Shown here one piece after another: positions 44,682 through 53,266 of a stretch of DNA of 64,000 nucleotides. Numbering within the stretch: the first letter of the stretch is position 1; each line of letters starts with the position of its first letter. The translations under genes were made by a program, and so were the position numbers. The notes below the pieces were generated by a model. The model saw nothing but the letters and a program-made list of their open reading frames with translations, was not told the DNA's origin and did no database searches. Location of the stretch: the NCBI RefSeq assembly GCF_000423065.1, contig NZ_AUHG01000010.1, forward strand, positions 62,001-126,000, read 5' to 3'. Source of the stretch: Christiangramia echinicola DSM 19838 (lineage in GTDB: Bacteria; Bacteroidota; Bacteroidia; Flavobacteriales; Flavobacteriaceae).

Positions 44682-45104
44682 TTAATTCAATTGCGTTTGA
44701 TATGCTACAGCATACATTTTTAGTTGTTTGATCATACTTACCAATCCATTGGCACGAGTTGGAGAAAGATGTTCTTTCAACCCAATCTCATCAATAAATT
44801 TGGTGTCAGCTTCAATGATCTGTGAAGGATGCTGATTAGAAAATACCCTGATAAGAATAGCAACAATACCTTTAGTAATAATAGCATCACTATCTGCAGT
44901 AAAAGCAAGTTTATCACCCTCAAGTTCAGCATGAACCCATACTCGACTTTGACAACCTTTGATCAGGTTCTCATCGATCTTGTATTTCTCATCAATAAGA
45001 GGTAATGATTTTCCAAGCTCTATCATATATTCATAGCGCTGCATCCAGTCATCGAACATTGAAAACTCATCTACTACTTCCTGTTGTTTTTCCTGAATCG
45101 TCAT
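44682..45104 (-). CDS. sufE: SufE sulfur acceptor
   Basis: A 140-residue SufE: accepts persulfide sulfur from SufS and passes it to the SufBCD scaffold. The active Cys is in LIKGCQSRVWVHAE (near residue 50), and the N-terminal FDDWMQRYEYMIELGKSLP is typical. First gene of a four-gene operon (sufE, sufT-like, DUF2480, DUF3078), with its own -7 element at 45119-45126, separate from the sufABCDS operon. Confidence 0.95.
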   Translation of the reverse strand: MTIQEKQQEVVDEFSMFDDWMQRYEYMIELGKSLPLIDEKYKIDENLIKGCQSRVWVHAELEGDKLAFTADSDAIITKGIVAILIRVFSNQHPSQIIEADTKFIDEIGLKEHLSPTRANGLVSMIKQLKMYAVAYQTQLN

Positions 45105-45118
45105 ATTTCAATTTTACG

Positions 45119-45126
45119 CAAAAGTA
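45119..45126 (-). promoter_or_regulatory. -7 element for sufE operon
   Basis: TACTTTTG on the minus strand, 14 nt before the sufE start. Confidence 0.55.
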
Positions 45127-45141
45127 CAATAAGAAGAAGTG

Positions 45142-45573
45142 CTATTCAACATTTTCTGCCAATCTTAAGATAGCCTCAACTAATGGCTGTACTTCAGTGG
45201 GAGGGTTTCCATGATCAAATGAATTAGTCTTATATATTGTATCATTCTTACGTACACTTAAAATCGCATGCAAACCCCTGTCTGATGCTCTGTCATCTGA
45301 TGGAGCTTTAAGTTTGCTCATTTCTGAAGCATTTATTTCTTCCAGACGATTCAGTAAAGATTTCCATTCTTCTTCAGTAATGCTATTAGAATCCTCCTTA
45401 GCATTTAGACCTGTACTTTTAACTTTTATCCCTTCAGGAGTTACAGTGTACATTGTCGAAGAACCCCTGGTAAAGGTTTCGTAGGAGAAAGACTCGGTAT
45501 TGCTTACTTCCTGGTTGGAACAGTCATTTTCAGAAAACAGAAATATAAAAAGAGCTAAAAAAGTAATTCTCAT
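45142..45573 (-). CDS. Small exported protein, unknown
   Basis: A 143-residue protein with an N-terminal hydrophobic segment (ITFLALFIFLFS) followed by ENDCSN, perhaps a divergent lipobox. The mature part (VTPEGIKVKSTGLNAKED, EEEWKSLLNRLEEINASEMSKL, HAILSVRKNDTIYKTNSFDHGN) has no known motif. It lies between the M43 protease and sufE. Function unknown. Confidence 0.65.
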   Translation of the reverse strand: MRITFLALFIFLFSENDCSNQEVSNTESFSYETFTRGSSTMYTVTPEGIKVKSTGLNAKEDSNSITEEEWKSLLNRLEEINASEMSKLKAPSDDRASDRGLHAILSVRKNDTIYKTNSFDHGNPPTEVQPLVEAILRLAENVE

Positions 45574-45601
45574 AATCGTATAATTTATAGGTACATATTA
45601 C

Positions 45602-45625
45602 AAAAAAAGGCACCACAAGGGTGCC
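45602..45625 (-). terminator. Terminator after the M43 protease gene
   Basis: GGCACC / GGTGCC stem; on the minus strand a T7 run follows, ending the protease transcript about 30 nt after its stop. Confidence 0.82.
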
Positions 45626-45652
45626 TCTTTTAAATTTTATTAACTGAAACAA

Positions 45653-46627
45653 TTAGTCAGCCATTGTCGCACGGAAACCTCCGTTAGCAAATACACTAAG
45701 CATTCTTGACTTCTGGCCTTCAGTAAACATATTAAGACATGGGTCATCAGAATAATCCATGAAATTCATAGTCATATCTGCAGTACCACAGTTTACAGTT
45801 GGATAAGAAGGACATCCTCTAGAAGCAGCATCAGAATCTGGTGTATCTGCTACGTAATCTGTAGCTCCACAGCCACCGTCACCCCAAATGTGGCGTAGGT
45901 TCAACCAGTGACCAACTTCATGAGTTGCAGTTCTACCAGTAGAATACTGAGTAGTTCCCGTGAATCTGTGATCCATTACAACCCCATCTGTAGCCCAGCT
46001 TCCTCCAGGGAATTGAGCATAACCAAGAATGTTTCCTCCACGGTATGGCATGTTACCTACCACCCAGATATTAAGGAATTCCTGTGGGTTTACAACATCA
46101 GACCCATCACTTGAAGAAAATTTCATGCTATCGTCTGGTCTCCATTGACGCTTCTTAGTTTTAACTCGAATAACGTCTTCAAGTACGAAACGAACACCAA
46201 CATTTGCCTCCACAGCAGCAAACTCAGCTGGTATAGAATTTCTTCCAGGGTTATTAAGACTAAAATCTTCATTTAAAGCTGTCACCTGATCTTCCAATTG
46301 AGAAAGTGGAATATTCTCGCTAGCAGCATTGTAAAGAACATGGAAAACAATTGGAATTTCAATTTTGCCATCTGCAGCAAGACGTTTAGTTAATCCTCTT
46401 TCTATTGCTTCTTCGGTATGCTTTTCTACAGCGGCCATTTTCTGTGCGAGTTCAGGATTTTCGGCCATTTTCTCTTCCAGGACTCCCATCGTACCACATT
46501 GGTCTGCAGCTATAGCAAGAGTTTCCTGTTCTGCGACTAGAGTATCATCGATCGTTTCTTCCGAAGATTTCTGACAGGAAGCGAAAACCAGAGTCAGGGC
46601 CGAAGCCAGTAAGTAAATTCTTTTCAT
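45653..46627 (-). CDS. M43-family (pappalysin-like) zinc metalloprotease lipoprotein
   Basis: A 324-residue secreted protease from ATG 46627 (lipobox FASC, Cys18); a longer frame from 46747 has an implausible leader. The catalytic site is HEVGHWLNLRH (236-246, three His plus Glu237) with Met290 in MNFMDY as the met-turn, the metzincin/M43 signature, and several Cys pairs (GCGATDY, GCPSYPTVNCG) for disulfides. It would act at the cell surface. It lies within the suf region without functional connection. Confidence 0.93.
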   Translation of the reverse strand: MKRIYLLASALTLVFASCQKSSEETIDDTLVAEQETLAIAADQCGTMGVLEEKMAENPELAQKMAAVEKHTEEAIERGLTKRLAADGKIEIPIVFHVLYNAASENIPLSQLEDQVTALNEDFSLNNPGRNSIPAEFAAVEANVGVRFVLEDVIRVKTKKRQWRPDDSMKFSSSDGSDVVNPQEFLNIWVVGNMPYRGGNILGYAQFPGGSWATDGVVMDHRFTGTTQYSTGRTATHEVGHWLNLRHIWGDGGCGATDYVADTPDSDAASRGCPSYPTVNCGTADMTMNFMDYSDDPCLNMFTEGQKSRMLSVFANGGFRATMAD

Positions 46628-46929
46628 TAAAAAAGTTTTAGGGTTAAAAAATTGTTTTTCCGTCAGATAATAGATTGATGTATTGGCCAAAAAAAATACT
46701 ATTACCGACTTTCTAAATGTTTGGTTTTTGTTTAGAATATTTGGCACTATTTCGAGTGATTTATCAAAAAATACACGCCGAATATAGCCAAAGTTTTAAG
46801 CATTCCTTAACCAAACAATGATGAAAATTTAAACCAAACAGGTATTTCATCGATAAAACCAGTACATACGTCGGCTCGATGAGGATGTTAAAATTTTAAA
46901 TAAAAAGAATTTATTAGGTGGAAGTAACT
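46628..46929. other. Gene-free spacer before sufS end
   Basis: About 300 bp between the M43 start and the sufS stop. AT-rich; I find no RNA gene, no TAnnTTTG match on the minus strand and no open frame worth calling. It should hold the M43 promoter and the end of the suf transcript. Confidence 0.5.
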
Positions 46930-48168
46930 TTATTGAAGCATCATTTTAGCTTTTTTCACTGCTTCAATAAACAAATCGATCTCGTGAAAAGTATTGTAGA
47001 ACGAAAATGAAGCTCTCACGGTCCCTGGAATTTTGAAAAAATCCATAATTGGCTGTGCGCAATGATGTCCTGTACGTACTGCAATACCCATTTTGTCTAC
47101 AAGAGTACCAATATCATACGGATGCAAGCCTGCAATATTAAAAGAGATCACCGCAGTCTTTTCGGCAGCTTCACCGTAGATCTGCATACCCTCTATTTCT
47201 TTAAGTTTCATTGTAGCATACTCAAGAAGCTCATGCTCATAATGTGCTATAGTTTCAAAACCAATAGCATTCATATAATCTATAGCCGCTCCAAAAGCTA
47301 TTCCGCCACAAATATTTGGGGTTCCCGCTTCAAACTTATGCGGCAGACCTGCATAAGTCGTTTTTTCGAAAGAAACTGTGGCGATCATTTCACCTCCACC
47401 CTGGTAAGGAGGAAGTTTCTCCAGCCACTCTTCTTTCCCGTAGAGAATTCCAACGCCGGTTGGCCCACACATTTTATGCGCAGAAACCACATAAAAATCT
47501 ACGTCTAGCTCTTGTACATCAGCCTTGATATGAGGTGCCGCCTGGGCTCCGTCTATCAGCACTGCTGCTTCATTTTCATGAGCTTTATCAATAATCCTTT
47601 TGATAGGATTTACCGTACCCAGAGCATTAGAAACATGATTTAAAAAAACCAGCTTTGTTTTTGAACTAATAAGTTTTTCAAATTCTGGATAAACCAGCTC
47701 TCCTTTTTGATCCATAGGGATTACTTTAAGTTGAGCTCCTGTCTTTTCACAAAGCATTTGCCAGGGCACAATATTAGAGTGATGCTCCATGGCCGAAACC
47801 AGAATCTCATCCCCTTCTTTTAGAATGGAAGAAAAGCCGCTAGCTACCAGGTTAATCCCATGAGTTGTTCCCGAAGTAAATATGATCTCGTGAGCATTTT
47901 TTGCATTAAAATGCTTCTGGATCTTGATCCTGGCTTGCTCATATTTATCTGTAGCTTCCTGAGACAGGGAGTGAACGCCTCTATGAATATTAGCGTTGTA
48001 ATTTGAATAGTAATCTACGATCGCATCCATAACCTGCGTAGGTGTCTGGGCTGTGGCCGCATTATCAAAATAAACCAAAGGATAGCCATTAACCTCACGG
48101 TTAAGAATTGGAAAATCCTTACGGATCTTTTCAACCTCAAAAGTTTTAGCCTGAGTTTGCTGACTCAT
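46930..48168 (-). CDS. sufS: Cysteine desulfurase SufS
   Basis: A 412-residue PLP enzyme removing sulfur from cysteine for Fe-S synthesis. PLP-Lys in VSAHKMCGPTGVGILYG and the active-site Cys in RTGHHCAQPIMDFF, both SufS-type. N-terminal FPILNREVNGYPLVYFDNAATAQ is the conserved opening. Follows sufD by 24 nt as the last suf gene of the first operon. Confidence 0.96.
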   Translation of the reverse strand: MSQQTQAKTFEVEKIRKDFPILNREVNGYPLVYFDNAATAQTPTQVMDAIVDYYSNYNANIHRGVHSLSQEATDKYEQARIKIQKHFNAKNAHEIIFTSGTTHGINLVASGFSSILKEGDEILVSAMEHHSNIVPWQMLCEKTGAQLKVIPMDQKGELVYPEFEKLISSKTKLVFLNHVSNALGTVNPIKRIIDKAHENEAAVLIDGAQAAPHIKADVQELDVDFYVVSAHKMCGPTGVGILYGKEEWLEKLPPYQGGGEMIATVSFEKTTYAGLPHKFEAGTPNICGGIAFGAAIDYMNAIGFETIAHYEHELLEYATMKLKEIEGMQIYGEAAEKTAVISFNIAGLHPYDIGTLVDKMGIAVRTGHHCAQPIMDFFKIPGTVRASFSFYNTFHEIDLFIEAVKKAKMMLQ

Positions 48169-48192
48169 CCTTTATGTTTTTTTGAATTTATA

Positions 48193-49506
48193 TTAGAGAT
48201 TAAAGCCTAGATCGACCTCTAACTTAGAAGCGATTAGCTTATTGATCCTTTTCTTAACTTCAGGGATCTTAACGCTTTCCAGTACATTATTGGCAAAAGC
48301 ATACATCATAAGTCCACGAGCTTCTTTTCTAGGAATACCCCTTGACTGTAGATAAAATAGAGCTTCTTCATCCAACTGACCAATGGTACAACCATGACTA
48401 CATTTAACATCATCAGCAAAGATCTCTAGCTGTGGCTTAGAATTGATCGTCGCCTTATCATCTGCTAATATGTTGTTATTAGACTGATAGGCATTAATCT
48501 TCTGTGCTTCTTTTTCTACCACTACCTTTCCATTAAAAACTCCGGTTGAGCTATCACCAAAGATCCCTTTATAATCCTGGTGACTTTCACAGTTAGGCTG
48601 TATATGATGAACCAAGGTATTATGATCTACATGCTGCTTATCTTCAATGATGGTTACACCTTTCATGGTGGAATCTATACGTTCACCTTTCTGATAAAAG
48701 TTAAGGTTATTACGCGTTAGCTTTCCTCCAAATGAAAAAGTGTGCACAGACACATTACTTTCATCCTTTTGCTCGATATAAGTGTTGTCTATCAATGAAG
48801 CAGCACTATTATCATTCTGGATCTTGTAATAATCCACGATCGCTCTCCTGTCTGCAAAAATTTCGGTTACCGAGTTGGTAAGTACAGGATGATCTGTAAG
48901 ACTTTGATGCCTCTCTATGATCTGCACATGAGAATTCTCATCTACCACCACTAGATTCCTTGGTTGTAGCAAAAGAGATGATTCATTTCCTGTCGCGAAA
49001 TTAATTATCTGTATAGGCTTATCTGTAAGCTTATTCTTGTGAATATGAATATAAGCCCCTTCCCTTGCGAAAGCAGTATTTAAAGAATTAAGTCCAGATT
49101 TAGGTGCTATCTTATTATAATAGTTATCGATCACCGGACGATACTTATCCTTATTCAAAGCCGAAGACATCAAACAAACATCAATATTATCATGTGTTGT
49201 TTGTGACAGGTGAGAAGAGAAAATTCCATCGATAAATACAAGATCATAAGTATCTATATCGTGGATCAAATACTTCTTGATATCACGATACTCGATCGCA
49301 TCCTCTTTCTTTGGGAAAACACTGTAGTCGTGCTTCAACACAGAATTTAGCGAAGTATATTTCCAGTTCTCATCTTTTTTATTCGGAAAACCAAGGTTTT
49401 CAAAATCCTTGATAGCTTCATTTCTTAAGCTATCCAGATTAGAATCTGGATCCAACCCTTCTTCAAAGGCTAAAAACGATGAGATTAATTTATCTTTTAA
49501 TTCCAT
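48193..49506 (-). CDS. sufD: Fe-S scaffold subunit SufD
   Basis: A 437-residue SufB/SufD beta-helix protein that partners SufB and SufC in the Fe-S scaffold. C-terminal GCTIGQLDEEALFYLQSRGI and EIFADDVKCSHG are conserved, with a right-handed parallel beta-helix in between. ATG 49506 (MELKDKLISS) is preferred over the in-frame ATG at 49527. About 77 nt of AT-rich spacer separate it from sufC. Confidence 0.95.
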   Translation of the reverse strand: MELKDKLISSFLAFEEGLDPDSNLDSLRNEAIKDFENLGFPNKKDENWKYTSLNSVLKHDYSVFPKKEDAIEYRDIKKYLIHDIDTYDLVFIDGIFSSHLSQTTHDNIDVCLMSSALNKDKYRPVIDNYYNKIAPKSGLNSLNTAFAREGAYIHIHKNKLTDKPIQIINFATGNESSLLLQPRNLVVVDENSHVQIIERHQSLTDHPVLTNSVTEIFADRRAIVDYYKIQNDNSAASLIDNTYIEQKDESNVSVHTFSFGGKLTRNNLNFYQKGERIDSTMKGVTIIEDKQHVDHNTLVHHIQPNCESHQDYKGIFGDSSTGVFNGKVVVEKEAQKINAYQSNNNILADDKATINSKPQLEIFADDVKCSHGCTIGQLDEEALFYLQSRGIPRKEARGLMMYAFANNVLESVKIPEVKKRINKLIASKLEVDLGFNL

Positions 49507-49583
49507 TTTTTTCAATTTCAAGTTCAAAATTTAAAATTCAGGCTCTTCCTTATCCGGAAAATGAATTCAGAATTTTGAATTAT

Positions 49584-50333
49584 TTAAACTGCTCCTTCCT
49601 TTACCCAATCGTAACCTCTTTCTTCTAGTTCATGAGCAAGCTCTTTTCCTCCAGATTTCACGATCTTACCATCTACCAATACATGAACAAAATCTGGTAC
49701 GATATAATTCAATAATCTCTGGTAGTGAGTAATAAGCATTACAGCATTATTTTCAGTTCGCAGCTTGTTTACCCCATTAGCAACAATCTTAAGAGCATCG
49801 ATATCCAATCCTGAATCTGTTTCATCAAGAATTGACAGCTTAGGCTCTAGCATTGCCATCTGGAAGATCTCGTTACGCTTTTTCTCTCCTCCAGAAAATC
49901 CTTCGTTAAGAGAACGAGAAAGGAATTTTCTATCTATTTCCAGCATTTCAGATTTCTCACGAATCACCTTCAGCATTTCATTTGCCGGCATATCCTCTTT
50001 CCCGTGAGCTTTACGATTAGCGTTGATAGCCGTTTTAATAAAGTTAGTTACGGAAACACCTGGAATCTCCACAGGATATTGAAAAGATAAGAACACTCCT
50101 TTATGAGCTCTCACTTCAGGGTCCATATCATTAAGATCTTCTCCTTCAAAAATGATCTCTCCATCGGTCATTTCATATTCTTCCCTTCCTGCGATCACTG
50201 AAGATAAAGTACTTTTCCCAGATCCGTTAGGTCCCATGATTGCGTGAACTTCCCCAGGATTTATCTCAAGGTTAATACCCTTAAGGATTTCTTTACCTTC
50301 TATGCTAGCGTGTAAATTCTTTATTTTAAGCAT
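49584..50333 (-). CDS. sufC: Fe-S assembly ATPase SufC
   Basis: A 249-residue ABC-type ATPase that drives the SufBCD scaffold. Walker [10 protein letters not shown], signature [14 protein letters not shown] and Walker B with [10 protein letters not shown] are all intact; DETDSGLD is diagnostic of SufC. ATG 50333 is preferred to 50342. Follows a lipoprotein gene in the suf operon. Confidence 0.97.
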   Translation of the reverse strand: MLKIKNLHASIEGKEILKGINLEINPGEVHAIMGPNGSGKSTLSSVIAGREEYEMTDGEIIFEGEDLNDMDPEVRAHKGVFLSFQYPVEIPGVSVTNFIKTAINANRKAHGKEDMPANEMLKVIREKSEMLEIDRKFLSRSLNEGFSGGEKKRNEIFQMAMLEPKLSILDETDSGLDIDALKIVANGVNKLRTENNAVMLITHYQRLLNYIVPDFVHVLVDGKIVKSGGKELAHELEERGYDWVKEGAV

Positions 50334-50383
50334 GTTTATCAATTCTGAATCTACCTTTCGGTAGATGGATTAATTTTTCTTTT

Positions 50384-50770
50384 TTAGTCTTCTATAGTAT
50401 CTGAAACTTTTTTAAGGCCTGGGACTTCAAGAATTTCTCGAATCTCAATTACTTCTTCCCAACCTTCCTGAGACGGATTCGGTAAAATCTTAGCTTTCAC
50501 TTTTACCGGAACCATGTCGAAATCATCAAATTTTAAAGGTGAAATTTTTTCTGAAAGCACGGTAGACATTGAGTCCAGAGTCACTCCATAAACAAAATTC
50601 TCCCCTCTAATCACTGCAGCATCTGCCGTATAGACAAAATTGCCTTCCAGGACCTCAATACTATCCGGAACTTTTTCAGTTTCCGGCTGATCCATTAGAT
50701 CTTTTCTTTCATCATCCTGACAGGAGAAAAGAGCTAAACTTAACATCAGTAATCCCAATAACTTCTTCAT
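50384..50770 (-). CDS. Lipoprotein inside the suf operon
   Basis: A 128-residue lipoprotein from ATG 50770 (lipobox LFSC, signal MKKLLGLLMLSLALFSC). The mature part (EVLEGNFVYTADAAVIRGENFVYGVTLD, then MVPVKVKAKILPNPSQEGWEE) is beta-rich with no motif I know. It lies between sufB (23 nt) and sufC (50 nt) on the same strand, so it is co-transcribed with a cytoplasmic machine although it is an envelope protein. Function unknown. Confidence 0.72.
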   Translation of the reverse strand: MKKLLGLLMLSLALFSCQDDERKDLMDQPETEKVPDSIEVLEGNFVYTADAAVIRGENFVYGVTLDSMSTVLSEKISPLKFDDFDMVPVKVKAKILPNPSQEGWEEVIEIREILEVPGLKKVSDTIED

Positions 50771-50793
50771 AACAGATCTCACTTCTGGTTTAA

Positions 50794-52239
50794 TTATCCA
50801 ACTGAACCTTCAAGTGAAATTTCAAGTAATTTTTGAGCCTCAACAGCGAACTCCATTGGTAATTTATTCAACACTTCTTTACTGAATCCATTCACAATTA
50901 ATGCGATGGCTTTCTCAGTATCTATGCCACGTTGATTACAATAAAATATCTGGTCTTCCCCTATCTTACTGGTCGTCGCTTCGTGCTCCACCTGAGCCGA
51001 TTTGTTCTTAACCTCGATATATGGGAAAGTATGAGCTCCACATTTATTACCCATTAAAAGGGAATCACATTGTGAAAAGTTTCTCGCATTATGCGCCCGT
51101 CCATTTATTTGAACAAGACCACGATAAGAATTCTGAGATTGTCCTGCGGAAATACCTTTTGAAATTATTGTACTCTTGGTATTCTTCCCAAGGTGGATCA
51201 TTTTAGTTCCGGTATCTGCCTGCTGCCAGTTATTGGTCACAGCGATAGAATAAAATTCTCCAACAGAATTATCACCTTTTAAGATACAACTAGGATATTT
51301 CCAGGTTACTGCCGAACCAGTTTCAACCTGTGTCCAGGAGATCTTTGCATTATCTTCACAAATCCCTCTTTTAGTCACGAAATTGAAAACTCCTCCTTTA
51401 CCTTCTTTATTTCCAGGAAACCAGTTTTGAACCGTACTATATTTGATCTCTGAACCATCTAAAGCAACAAGTTCCACTACCGCGGCGTGAAGTTGATTTT
51501 CATCACGGGAAGGTGCAGTACAACCTTCCAGGTAACTTACATAACTATCCTCATCTGCAACTACAAGGGTTCTTTCGAACTGCCCTGTACCAGCCTGGTT
51601 AATTCTAAAGTAAGTTGAAAGCTCCATTGGGCAACGAACTCCTTTAGGTATGTAACAGAAAGATCCGTCACTAAATACTGCTGAATTTAAAGCAGCATAA
51701 AAATTGTCTTTTTTAGGTACTACTGTTCCTAAGTATTTCTTCACCAGTTCTGGATGCTCCTTGATCGCTTCAGAAATTGAACAGAAAATAATTCCTTTTT
51801 CCGCCAGTGTTTTTTTGAAAGTTGTGGTTACAGAAACTGAATCCATTACCACATCTACCGCTACACCTGCAAGTTTCTTTTGTTCATCAAGGGAAATACC
51901 GAGTTTCTTAAAGGTATCCAGCAATTCCGGGTCTACCTCATCTAAACTCTCATATTTCGGCTTTTTATTCGGTGCCGAGTAATAAGAAATATTCTGGAAA
52001 TCTGGTTTTGGATATTTCACATTAGCCCATTCTGGCTCGATCATATCTTCCCAGGCACGGTATGCCTCTAAACGCCATTCCGTCATCCATTCAGGTTCTT
52101 CCTTCTTTTTAGAAATTGCTCGCACGATATCCTCGTTCAAGCCCACAGGAAAAGTATCAGATTCTATATCTGTATAAAATCCATACTCATACTCTTTGGT
52201 TTCGAGCTCTTTCTTTAAATCGTCTTCAGTATATGCCAT
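50794..52239 (-). CDS. sufB: Fe-S scaffold subunit SufB
   Basis: A 481-residue SufB, main scaffold of Fe-S cluster formation. N-terminal [39 protein letters not shown], and the C-terminal [23 protein letters not shown] (conserved His and Cys for cluster assembly) are intact. It follows the broken four-helix-bundle gene and sufA in the suf operon. Confidence 0.97.
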   Translation of the reverse strand: MAYTEDDLKKELETKEYEYGFYTDIESDTFPVGLNEDIVRAISKKKEEPEWMTEWRLEAYRAWEDMIEPEWANVKYPKPDFQNISYYSAPNKKPKYESLDEVDPELLDTFKKLGISLDEQKKLAGVAVDVVMDSVSVTTTFKKTLAEKGIIFCSISEAIKEHPELVKKYLGTVVPKKDNFYAALNSAVFSDGSFCYIPKGVRCPMELSTYFRINQAGTGQFERTLVVADEDSYVSYLEGCTAPSRDENQLHAAVVELVALDGSEIKYSTVQNWFPGNKEGKGGVFNFVTKRGICEDNAKISWTQVETGSAVTWKYPSCILKGDNSVGEFYSIAVTNNWQQADTGTKMIHLGKNTKSTIISKGISAGQSQNSYRGLVQINGRAHNARNFSQCDSLLMGNKCGAHTFPYIEVKNKSAQVEHEATTSKIGEDQIFYCNQRGIDTEKAIALIVNGFSKEVLNKLPMEFAVEAQKLLEISLEGSVG

Positions 52240-52276
52240 GTTTCTTAATTCAAAGTTTAAGGTTTAAAATTCAAAA

Positions 52277-52666
52277 TTATTTGAACTTACTGCCTTTAAA
52301 ATCACTTTTCTGCAAATAACTTATGAAACCTCCTATTCGCATACTCAGACTTTTCAATTCATTCAATAACATCTCAAAATCAGTATCCTCAATGTATTTC
52401 CGATCAGAGATTCTATACAATTGGGATCGGGTTTCACCGCATGATGCCTTTGCAATTGACAGAAATTGAATAAACTCTTTATTCCCATTTCTTTCAAACC
52501 CTTCTGCAATATTGTCCATAATAGAACCAGAAGAAGCATTTATCTGATCATAAAGTCGGTAATCTGACTTTAACTGAGTTCTTTTCCGAATTTCAAAGAT
52601 TTTATTACAAATTTATCTGGCTTTCTGCCAAATTTCAAGATCTTCAAAATTTTCAATTTTACTCAT
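52277..52666 (-). pseudogene. Four-helix-bundle (23S IVS-type) protein gene with a nonsense codon
   Basis: From ATG 52666 the minus-strand frame reads MSKIENFEDLEIWQKAR, a TAA at 52613-52615, and then continues in frame to the stop at 52277 with ICNKIFE ... YDQINASSGSIMDNIAEGFERNGNKEFIQFLSIAKASC. This is the family of S23/rRNA-intervening-sequence four-helix-bundle proteins (about 120-130 residues). The usual Glu after KAR is replaced by a stop, a one-base change. An ATG at 52519 could still make an 80-residue C-terminal piece, but loss of helix 1 probably inactivates it. Confidence 0.8.
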
Positions 52667-52711
52667 CTACAATTTCTAATCTTGAATTTTAAATTCAGAA
52701 TTCTGAATCTA

Positions 52712-53041
52712 TTACAGTGAAAAACTTTCACCGCATCCACAGGTTCTTTGCGCATTGGGGTTATTAAAAACAAAACCCTTACCGTTTAAACCACCGGAAT
52801 ATTCCAGAATGGTGCCGGCTAGATAAAGAACGCTGCGCTTATCAACAACAATCTTTACATTATTGTCTTCGAAGACCTTATCGCCTTCAGCCTGGCTTTT
52901 ATCAAAATTTAATTCATAAGACAAACCAGAACAACCTCCACTCTTTACACCAACACGAACATAGTCGGCTTCAGCATTGAAACCGCCTTCGGTCATTAGA
53001 GCAGAAATTTTCTTTTTAGCCTCTTCGCTAACTTTAATCAT
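52712..53041 (-). CDS. sufA: A-type Fe-S carrier SufA
   Basis: A 109-residue HesB/IscA-type protein (SufA/ErpA). The three conserved Cys are present: GGCSG and the C-terminal TCGCGESF. It carries or inserts Fe-S clusters into targets. First gene of the suf operon, which has a -7 element at 53072-53079. A four-helix-bundle pseudogene now separates it from sufB. Confidence 0.94.
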   Translation of the reverse strand: MIKVSEEAKKKISALMTEGGFNAEADYVRVGVKSGGCSGLSYELNFDKSQAEGDKVFEDNNVKIVVDKRSVLYLAGTILEYSGGLNGKGFVFNNPNAQRTCGCGESFSL

Positions 53042-53071
53042 AAGTTATAAAGATTAATTCTAAATTGGGCA

Positions 53072-53079
53072 CAAATATA
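53072..53079 (-). promoter_or_regulatory. -7 element of the suf operon
   Basis: TATATTTG on the minus strand, 30 nt before sufA. No IscR-like site was recognised. Confidence 0.55.
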
Positions 53080-53239
53080 CTACAAAGCATGTGTTTTACC
53101 ATAGACTAAGCATATGTTTTAAGAATTGAGATATAAAGCTAGTCAATCAAAAAATCAAGCCCGGTTTAACCCAGGAAACTATAGCTTTCACACCTCTTAA
53201 ACCTTTTAACACATTCTTCCTCATTGAATTTTATAATCG

Positions 53240-53247
53240 TACTTTTG
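53240..53247 (+). promoter_or_regulatory. -7 element for thiL
   Basis: TACTTTTG, 19 nt before the ATG at 53267. -33 not clear. Confidence 0.5.
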
Positions 53248-53266
53248 CGTTTTAAAATTCAATTGC

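Noticed and set aside
47062-47508. 148-codon plus-strand frame
   Set aside because: Antisense to sufS, a conserved gene; Cys/His/Phe-rich composition typical of a shadow.
53042-53266. Thiamine riboswitch before thiL
   Set aside because: No TPP-aptamer core (CUGAGA ... ACCUGAUC-like) could be found; the leader is only about 15 nt after the predicted start of transcription.
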